A stretch of 28,292 bases of DNA from CAZXCK01 sp964639225 (GTDB taxonomy: Bacteria; Chloroflexota; Anaerolineae; Aggregatilineales; Phototrophicaceae), in NCBI GenBank assembly GCA_964639225.1, contig CAZXCK010000046.1:1-28292 (forward strand), given 5' to 3'. Below, piece by piece: positions 22,700 to 28,292 of the stretch (its first letter is position 1; the number at the start of each line of letters is the position of its first letter). A program made the position numbers and the translations under genes. The notes under the pieces are model-generated. The model was not told the origin of the DNA. It ran no database searches and worked only from the letters and a program-made list of their open reading frames with translations.

Positions 22700-23980
22700 A
22701 TGAAAAAGATGACCGTCCTTTTGTTGATCCTGCTGCTTGCCTTCTCAAGCTCTGTTCTGGTCGCTCAGGAGCAGGAACCGGTCACAGTCACGTTCTGGTC
22801 GCACACCCATCCACCGATGGTGGACCTCAACGAGCAGTTGATCGCTGAATACATGGAACTCAACCCGCATGTCACGATCGAATACCAGGTGATCCCCAAC
22901 AACCTGTTCTTCGAGACCATGCTGGTTTCCACCAGCACGGGCGTGGGGCCGGATGTGATGAATATGGGTAACGCGCAGTTGGTCTCAGACTATCTGCCGC
23001 GCGGCCTGGTGGCCGAGCTTGACGTCGAGGCCCTGGGCTTCGAGTCGCTCGACGATCTGCTGGCGACATACGTCCCCAACGCGCTCTCCGGCGCGATGGT
23101 CGATGGCAGCTACTACGGCCTGCCCAGCGAGATCAACACCGACATGCTGGCCATCTACACCCCGGACCTGGTTGAAGCGGGCTACCCTGAGGACTGGGCG
23201 CCGGCCACCTGGGACGAACTGGGTGAAGTCGCTGGTGAACTGAGCCGCTTCGATGAGGATGGCAACCAGACCCATCGTGGTTTCGACCTGGTCTACCTGC
23301 ATGCCGGATGGTTCTCCAACCAGTTCCAGACGCTGGCCATACAGACCGGATGCACCTACTACAACGACGATCTGACCGAGAGCACCATCAACTCGCCGGA
23401 GTGTGTGGCTGCCGCGCAGATCTGGCACGACATGATCTTTGAGTATCAGGCGGCCAACCCCAGCCTGTCCTCGCGCGAGTCGACCGTGCCGCTGCAGGAC
23501 TACATCGACGGCACCGTGACCATGACCTTTATCCAGCCCTGGGGCATGGAACTGGTCCGCCAGGGTGACCCGGAGCGCTGGGAAAATACCCGCCTGGTGG
23601 CGCTGCCACAGGTTGACCCCGAAAACCCGAGCAACAAGATCAATGCCTACTACTGGGCCGTGAACAGCGGCAGCGAAGTCCAGGAAGAAGCCTGGAAGTT
23701 CATCGCTTTCATGGCATCGCATCCGGGCCGGTGGCTGGTGGATGTCAACTTCCTGCAGGGTAACGTCGGCATGGACGAGCTGCCGGAAGCAGCGGACTTC
23801 CCCTATGCCGATCAGTGGATGGTCGGCCTGGATTCGGGTGACTTCTTCCAGCTTTACCCGGCTGCCAACGAAACCCACGAAGCGCTGCGCGTCGCACTTG
23901 AGAACATTCTGTTCAACAACACCGACATTCAGAGCACGCTGGACAACCTGAAAGCTGAACTGGACTTTATTCTCCAGTAA
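22700..23980 (+). CDS. Sugar ABC transporter substrate-binding protein (family 1)
   Basis: The 426-residue exported protein has a signal peptide of about 22 residues (MKKMTVLLLILLLAFSSS... VA-Q) and no lipobox cysteine, like the osmolyte binding protein in this window. The mature part begins VTVTFWSHTHPPMVDLNEQLIAEYMELNPHV, the usual start of MalE/UgpB-type proteins ('v.i.fW......e.....f...p.i.ve'). Later come GPDVMNMGNAQLVSDYLPRG, INTDMLAIYTPDLVEAG and APATWDELGEVAG. It should capture the transported sugar outside the membrane. AAGGAG precedes the ATG. The substrate is inferred, from NanE and the kinase downstream, to be an N-acetylated amino sugar or oligosaccharide. Confidence 0.87.
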   Translation: MKKMTVLLLILLLAFSSSVLVAQEQEPVTVTFWSHTHPPMVDLNEQLIAEYMELNPHVTIEYQVIPNNLFFETMLVSTSTGVGPDVMNMGNAQLVSDYLPRGLVAELDVEALGFESLDDLLATYVPNALSGAMVDGSYYGLPSEINTDMLAIYTPDLVEAGYPEDWAPATWDELGEVAGELSRFDEDGNQTHRGFDLVYLHAGWFSNQFQTLAIQTGCTYYNDDLTESTINSPECVAAAQIWHDMIFEYQAANPSLSSRESTVPLQDYIDGTVTMTFIQPWGMELVRQGDPERWENTRLVALPQVDPENPSNKINAYYWAVNSGSEVQEEAWKFIAFMASHPGRWLVDVNFLQGNVGMDELPEAADFPYADQWMVGLDSGDFFQLYPAANETHEALRVALENILFNNTDIQSTLDNLKAELDFILQ

Positions 23981-24000
23981 GCCCGCTGGTTCTCTGAAAA

Positions 24001-24030
24001 TGGGCGGGTGGGCAGCAATCCACCCGCCCA
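24001..24030 (+). terminator. Intercistronic hairpin after the sugar-binding-protein gene
   Basis: TGGGCGGGTGG (24001-24011) and CCACCCGCCCA (24020-24030) form a perfect 11-bp stem with an 8-nt loop, 20 bases after the stop codon. It lies inside the operon, so partial termination or mRNA protection is likely, keeping the binding protein in excess. Confidence 0.65.
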
Positions 24031-24066
24031 TTCCAACACTTTAAGTCGTTGAGGAAGTCAGAGCTA

Positions 24067-25008
24067 ATGGCAAACCGTACCGATCGCCTGTCTGCGCAGC
24101 GTATATCAGCACGGACCATCCTTCAGAGTCGCTTGTTTACCTATCGAACCCGGCAGCAGGTATGGGGCCTCCTGTTCGCGCTGCCAGCGGTAACGCTGTT
24201 CGCAGTTTTCGCCATTTATCCCATTATCCAGACGTTCTATATCAGTTTCTTTGACTACGATCTGGTGAATACGCCGGATTTCGTTGGCATGGGCAACTAC
24301 GAGACGATCTTCGACTCGCCCATCTTCATTAACTCGATCCAGTTTACATTCGTTTATGCATTTGGCACTTATATCCCCACGCTGATACTGGCGCTTATAC
24401 TGGCGCTTACTCTGAACGCGCGGCTTCCGTTTCGCGGCTTCTGGCGGATGATGAACTTCATCCCGGTGGTGATCTCGTGGGTGGTGGTGTCGGTCGTGTG
24501 GAAGCTGATGTTCCACCGTAACGGGTTGTTCAACGCCGGGCTGGACTCGCTGGGCATCATGACACCGGACTGGCTGCTGTCCACAACTTATGCACCTTTC
24601 GCCATCATCATCCCCAGCATCTGGAAAGAGTTGGGTTTTTACATGGTGATCTTCCTGGCCGGGCTGCAAAACATACCCCATGTCTATTATGAGGCCAGCA
24701 AAATCGACGGCGCTTCGTCGCTGCAGTCGTTCCGCTTTATCACCGTACCACTGCTGCGTCCAACCATTGCGCTGGCGATTGTGATCTCGCTCATCGAAGG
24801 GCTGAAGGTCTTCATTCCACCCTTTGTGATGACCCAGGGCGGCCCAGCCGGCAGTACCCGCGTGATGGCACTCATCATTTATCAGACGGCGTTCGCCAAT
24901 GGGCGCTTTGGTCGCGCATCGGCGATGGCCGTTATCCTGTTCCTGATTATTCTGTCGATTACACTGATTCAGAATCGACTTTACGGCACCCGTCGCGATA
25001 TCTATTAG
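24067..25008 (+). CDS. Sugar ABC transporter permease, MalF/UgpA type
   Basis: The 313-residue inner-membrane protein has about six helices. TM1 is in VWGLLFALPAVTLFAVFAIYPIIQTFYISF. The domain continues with NYETIFDSPIFINSIQFTFVYA and the ATPase-contact EAA loop YEASKIDGASSLQSFRFITVPLLRP. GAGGAAG lies nine bases before the ATG at 24067. An upstream TTG at 24049 overlaps that site and is not favoured. It forms a heterodimer with the next gene. No ATPase gene is present in the operon as seen, so a shared MsmK/UgpC-type ATPase encoded elsewhere is probably used, as is common for these systems. Confidence 0.88.
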   Translation: MANRTDRLSAQRISARTILQSRLFTYRTRQQVWGLLFALPAVTLFAVFAIYPIIQTFYISFFDYDLVNTPDFVGMGNYETIFDSPIFINSIQFTFVYAFGTYIPTLILALILALTLNARLPFRGFWRMMNFIPVVISWVVVSVVWKLMFHRNGLFNAGLDSLGIMTPDWLLSTTYAPFAIIIPSIWKELGFYMVIFLAGLQNIPHVYYEASKIDGASSLQSFRFITVPLLRPTIALAIVISLIEGLKVFIPPFVMTQGGPAGSTRVMALIIYQTAFANGRFGRASAMAVILFLIILSITLIQNRLYGTRRDIY

Positions 25009-25028
25009 ACCTGAGACTGTTCATCATC

Positions 25029-25868
25029 ATGACGAAACGATTCGCACAAGTTCAAAACCCCCTGCAAATCGCGCTCCTCATCGGGATTATCATTCAGACG
25101 ATGGTGATGATGGTTCCGCTGGCCTACATGCTGTCCACATCGTTCAAAGCGCAGAACGAGGTGTTTTTGCTGCCTATCCGCTGGATACCGGCAGAGCTGC
25201 TGGTCGAGAACTACACCACACCTCTTGAGGAAAGACCCTTCCTGCGCTGGTTCTTCAACAGCGCCTTTGTCGCGATATCCAGCACGATACTGGTGGTGCT
25301 GACGTCGGCGCTGGCCGGCTACAGCTTCGCCAAGTTCAAGTATCCAGGGCGGGATTTTCTGTTCTGGACAATCCTCGCCACCATGATGATCCCCCTTGAG
25401 GCGATGATCGTGCCGCTGTTTATTCTGGTGCGTGACCTGGGCTGGCTCAATACTTACCAGGGGTTGATTATTCCTGCCGGCGGCAGCGCCTTCGGCATCT
25501 TCCTGATGCGACAACATATGCTGGCCATGCCAGACGAACTCATCGAGGCGGCACGGATTGACGGTGCCAGCGAGGTAGGCATCTTCTGGCGGATTGTGCT
25601 GCCGGTGAACCAGCCGGCGCTGTCCGCGCTGGGGATTTTCGCCTTTATGTGGAACTGGAACAGCTTCCTGTATCCGCTGCTGGTCGCCAACCGCGACGAA
25701 ATGCGCACGCTGCCCATCGGCCTGGCATCCTTCGAGAGCGCCTACAGTACCAATTATCCGCAGTTGATGGCCGTATCCGTTCTGGCGATTTTGCCGGTGC
25801 TGCTGGTGTTCTTTGTTCTGCAAAACAAGTTTATCGAATCAATGGCGCTCACTGGCGTCAAAGGATAG
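25029..25868 (+). CDS. Sugar ABC transporter permease, MalG/UgpE type
   Basis: The 279-residue partner permease has TM1 about 13-35, followed by MLSTSFKAQNEVF, the typical MalG-type 'S.k...e.f' start. WFFNSAFVAISSTILVVLTSALAGYSFAKFKYPGR follows, then MIPLEAMIVPLFILVRDLGWLNTY. The EAA loop is EAARIDGASEVGIFWRIVLPVNQPAL. The end MALTGVKG is the standard 'G.vKG' terminus. It lies 20 bases after the first permease and seven bases before nanE. No strong ribosome site is seen, which suggests coupling to the upstream gene. Confidence 0.88.
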   Translation: MTKRFAQVQNPLQIALLIGIIIQTMVMMVPLAYMLSTSFKAQNEVFLLPIRWIPAELLVENYTTPLEERPFLRWFFNSAFVAISSTILVVLTSALAGYSFAKFKYPGRDFLFWTILATMMIPLEAMIVPLFILVRDLGWLNTYQGLIIPAGGSAFGIFLMRQHMLAMPDELIEAARIDGASEVGIFWRIVLPVNQPALSALGIFAFMWNWNSFLYPLLVANRDEMRTLPIGLASFESAYSTNYPQLMAVSVLAILPVLLVFFVLQNKFIESMALTGVKG

Positions 25869-25874
25869 CGCAAC

Positions 25875-26558
25875 ATGTCGAATTCATCTGTTTTGGAGTC
25901 GCTTGAAGGCGGCCTGATTGTCTCGTGCCAGACGCAGCCCCCACTGGGCACACCGGAAATCACCGGGCTGATGGCCCAGGCTGCGGTCGAAGCGGGCGCG
26001 GTCGGTATCCGCGCCAATGGGCCGGAACATGTCGCCGCCGTGCGCGAGCGAGTGTCCGTGCCTGTACTGGGCATCAATAAGCAGCGCTTCGAGGACTCCC
26101 AGGTTTACATCACACCCACACTCGAATCGGCGCTGGTGGTTATCGAAGCTGGCGCGGAGATCGTGGCCCTGGACGGCTCCCCCGCTCCCCGCCCCACTGG
26201 CATCGACCTGCGCACACTGATCGATGCCATCCACGAGCGGGGCGCGCTGGTCATGGCCGATATATCGACCCTGGACGAGGGCCGCTATGCAGCGGACTGC
26301 GGCGCGGACATCGTGGCGACGACGCTCTCCGGCTATACGCCTTACAGCCGCCAGCTAGAGGGGCCAGACCTGGACCTGATCGAGGAACTTGTCAACGCGG
26401 TGGACCGCCCGGTTATCGCCGAGGGTCGCATGTACAAACCCGCAGATGTCGAGCAGGCTTTTGAGCGAGGCGCTTTTGCGGTGGTCGTGGGCCGGGCCAT
26501 CACCGAGCCGCAGTTGCTGACGCGCTTCTTCGCCAAAGCGACACCGCGCGGGCGGTAG
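25875..26558 (+). CDS. nanE: N-acylglucosamine-6-phosphate 2-epimerase (NanE)
   Basis: The 227-residue cytoplasmic TIM-barrel enzyme interconverts ManNAc-6-P and GlcNAc-6-P. Diagnostic blocks are GGLIVSCQ, AVGIRANGPEHV, GINKQ (candidate catalytic Lys69), IVALDGSPAPRP, MADISTLDEG, ATTLSGYT, and VIAEGRMYKPADVEQAFERGAFAVVVGRAITEP (Glu183). The length matches the family. It lies between the transporter and the amino-sugar kinase, with the kinase starting 10 bases after it. This gene is the best indicator that the operon handles ManNAc, sialic-acid-derived or related N-acetyl sugars. No neuraminate lyase is in the window, so sialic acid itself is unproven. Confidence 0.9.
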   Translation: MSNSSVLESLEGGLIVSCQTQPPLGTPEITGLMAQAAVEAGAVGIRANGPEHVAAVRERVSVPVLGINKQRFEDSQVYITPTLESALVVIEAGAEIVALDGSPAPRPTGIDLRTLIDAIHERGALVMADISTLDEGRYAADCGADIVATTLSGYTPYSRQLEGPDLDLIEELVNAVDRPVIAEGRMYKPADVEQAFERGAFAVVVGRAITEPQLLTRFFAKATPRGR

Positions 26559-26568
26559 CTGGCACAGC

Positions 26569-27561
26569 ATGCAGCAACACAGCGACGAATCGGATTTATT
26601 TATCGGCGTCGATGGCGGCCAGTCCACAACGTTAACGGTACTGGCAGACAGCCAGGGCAGCATCATATCCAGCGCGGTCACTGGCCCCTGCAATCACATC
26701 CACGAACCAGGCGGCCTGGAACGGCAGTATCGGGCGCTGCGCCAGGGCTACGAAGACGTGTTCGACCGGATTGGCCGGCCAACCGGTCGCGTGAAGGGCG
26801 TCTACCTGGGGCTGACTGGTTCCGGACACAAACCCACCGTCGAGTCGGTCTACGAGGCGAATTCGATCACCGTCGCATCGGACCTGATAACGGCTTTATC
26901 CGGCGCGATACCCGACATGCAGGGCGTGATCGTGATCGCCGGGACAGGTTCGGCCGCATACGGGCAAAACCCTGATGGCCGGACGGCTGTCGCTGGCGGT
27001 CACGGCTTCTATGCCGGCGATGAAGGCAGCGCCGCCGACATTGCCCGCCTGGCGTTTCGGGCGGTGTTCCAGTCAAAAGACGGGCGTGGACCATCCACCA
27101 CGCTTACCCGACGCCTGCTGGATTACTACGACTGCGCCGACCTGCCAGCGATGCGTAAGCGCATCTACGGCGACCTCAGCCGCGACCAACTGGCGAAAGC
27201 GGCGGGGGTCGTCGGTCAGGCCGCCGTCGAAGATAGCGATGCCGTCGCCATATCGCTGCTGGAACATGCCGGGCTGGAATTAGGGCGGCTGGTCGCGGCG
27301 GCGCTTCGCCAGCTCAACTGGCTGGACGGTCCTGTTCCAGTAGCGCCCATTGGTGGTGTCTTTCACAACGGCGAGCTGGTCACCACGCCAATGATGGAAC
27401 ACATCCATCACACAAACCCAGCCGCCTTTTTGCAGGCGCCGCGCTTTCAACCGGTCATTGGCGCCCTGTTACTCGCTTATCGCACCGTCGGCATTCCAGT
27501 TACACCGACCATTGTCGAGAACCTGGACCGGACCCGTCATCACTTTGTGGCTAAGAACTGA
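26569..27561 (+). CDS. BadF/BadG-type amino-sugar kinase (GlcNAc/ManNAc kinase-like)
   Basis: The 330-residue member of the ASKHA fold has phosphate-1 loop FIGVDGGQSTTLTVLAD (11-27), VYLGLTGSG, phosphate-2 VIVIAGTGSAAYG (120-132) and GGHGFYAGDEGSAADIARLA. It ends with VAPIGGVFHNGE and FQPVIGALLLAY. Members such as N-acetylglucosamine kinase phosphorylate amino sugars at O6 using ATP. Its place after nanE suggests that it makes ManNAc-6-P or GlcNAc-6-P from the imported sugar. No ribosome site is evident, but it starts 10 bases after nanE. A decayed relative survives as a C-terminal fragment at 736-924. Substrate specificity is not resolved. Confidence 0.85.
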   Translation: MQQHSDESDLFIGVDGGQSTTLTVLADSQGSIISSAVTGPCNHIHEPGGLERQYRALRQGYEDVFDRIGRPTGRVKGVYLGLTGSGHKPTVESVYEANSITVASDLITALSGAIPDMQGVIVIAGTGSAAYGQNPDGRTAVAGGHGFYAGDEGSAADIARLAFRAVFQSKDGRGPSTTLTRRLLDYYDCADLPAMRKRIYGDLSRDQLAKAAGVVGQAAVEDSDAVAISLLEHAGLELGRLVAAALRQLNWLDGPVPVAPIGGVFHNGELVTTPMMEHIHHTNPAAFLQAPRFQPVIGALLLAYRTVGIPVTPTIVENLDRTRHHFVAKN

Positions 27562-27584
27562 CCCCAGTGAAAGGATTTATCAAC

Positions 27585-28292
27585 ATGGCAACAGATGGCA
27601 AAGACGCACTTGATCTGTATTTTGAGGCAGCCAGCAACCAGCTTACGCAGGTGCTTGAGGCACAGCGTGCCACCATGCACGAAGTCGCCAGCCTGTGGAC
27701 CGAGGTCATCCTCAACGACAGACTGATCTACTCGTTCGGCAGCGGTCACTCCCGGTTCATCGCGGGTGAACTCTACTGGCGGGCAGGCGGACTGGCCCCG
27801 GTCATGATGATCGAAGACCCCAGCCGGGGCGCTGCCGAACGGCTGGAAGGCTACGCCACCATCTTCATGGAAGAGTACAACATCGAAAGCGGTGACGTTG
27901 TTGTGGTCATCTCGAATTCCGGCATCAACCCCATACCCATCGAAGTAGCCATGTACGCCAAACAGGCTGGTGCGAAAATCATCGCGCTGACAGGTCTGGA
28001 GCATTCGCGCAAGGCGACATCGCGCCATTCATCCGGGAAGAAGCTCTATGAAATCGCGGATATTGTGCTCGATACGATGGGCGTATACGGCGACGCAGTG
28101 GTGCCGGTCCCCGGCTATGACTGGAAGGTATCGCCCACTTCCACACTGGTCAGTGTCGCCATCCTGAACGCCATCGTCGCGCAGACCGCGCACAATCTCA
28201 ACGAACAGGGGCACATGCCGCCGGTGCTCATCAGCGCCAATGTCGCCGAGGGTGACGCGCATAATCAACACATGTGCGATAAGTACTGGCCA
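27585..28292 (+). CDS. SIS-domain sugar isomerase/etherase-like protein (UPF0309-like), 3' end cut
   Basis: An open frame runs from ATG 27585, preceded by AAAGGA, to the window end, giving 236 residues. SIS-fold motifs are LIYSFGSGHSRFIAGELYWRAGGL (48-70), VVVVISNSGINPIPIEVA (104-121) and LTGLEHSRKATSRHSSGKKLY. It continues with SPTSTLVSVAILNAIVAQ and LISANVAEGDAHN, which occurs near the C-terminus in UPF0309 proteins, so only a few residues are probably missing. SIS domains bind phosphosugars. It probably acts on a phosphorylated intermediate of the same pathway, for example as a MurQ- or isomerase-like enzyme, but the reaction is not established for this family. It is 23 bases after the kinase and clearly in the same operon. 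Confidence 0.85.
   Translation, partial: MATDGKDALDLYFEAASNQLTQVLEAQRATMHEVASLWTEVILNDRLIYSFGSGHSRFIAGELYWRAGGLAPVMMIEDPSRGAAERLEGYATIFMEEYNIESGDVVVVISNSGINPIPIEVAMYAKQAGAKIIALTGLEHSRKATSRHSSGKKLYEIADIVLDTMGVYGDAVVPVPGYDWKVSPTSTLVSVAILNAIVAQTAHNLNEQGHMPPVLISANVAEGDAHNQHMCDKYWP

Overview
The window is high-GC bacterial DNA, densely coded on both strands. Several traits suggest a Chloroflexota (Anaerolineae-like) bacterium: ECF sigma/DUF5667 pairs, LysM domains joined by Thr/Pro linkers, NB-ARC/TPR STAND proteins, and two complete ABC uptake operons beside a GH3 glycosidase. This placement is an inference from gene content, because no rRNA or marker gene is present.

Region 1 (1-5.8 kb) is a mixed accessory stretch. 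It holds a truncated PAS-domain protein on the minus strand with a good promoter, and an orphan C-terminal remnant of a BadF/BadG-type sugar kinase. These are followed by a DUF4062 + NB-ARC + TPR STAND NTPase, a secreted subtilisin-like protease directly downstream, a DUF4258 protein and a convergent SAM methyltransferase. Region 2 (5.9-10.5 kb) encodes a GH3 beta-glucosidase and a CopB-type (CPH motif) P1B ATPase.

Region 3 (10.5-16.3 kb) is an osmoprotectant ABC operon in the order binding protein, permease, ATPase-CBS, permease, the same order as the OsmF/YehZYXW systems. It has a strong promoter and a leader of about 270 nt that folds into several helices and ends in a hairpin just before the ribosome site. 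Two hairpins separate the binding protein from the first permease. That permease appears to start at a non-canonical AUC codon and carries a multi-membrane insertion of about 160 residues inside its transport domain.

Region 4 (16.3-21.5 kb, minus strand) is the most unusual part. An ECF sigma factor overlaps a membrane DUF5667/DUF5666/LysM protein that ends in a (DDDDLY)n tail. This abuts a homologue of vitamin K-dependent gamma-glutamyl carboxylase that carries its own C-terminal LysM module. The next gene upstream, a separate transcript, encodes a secreted DUF5666/PepSY protein ending in (WDDDDDDD)n. Both likely catalytic residues of the carboxylase appear conserved. The set suggests an envelope, possibly Ca2+-related, acidic-protein system, but the link between carboxylase and acidic tails is a hypothesis.

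Region 5 (21.5-28.3 kb) is an amino-sugar utilisation operon. It contains a GntR/UTRA regulator with a near-consensus promoter and an overlapping palindrome, a sugar ABC transporter (binding protein and two permeases), NanE (ManNAc-6-P epimerase), a BadF/BadG-type amino-sugar kinase and an SIS-domain protein cut by the window end. It probably imports an N-acetylated amino sugar, phosphorylates it and converts it towards GlcNAc-6-P.
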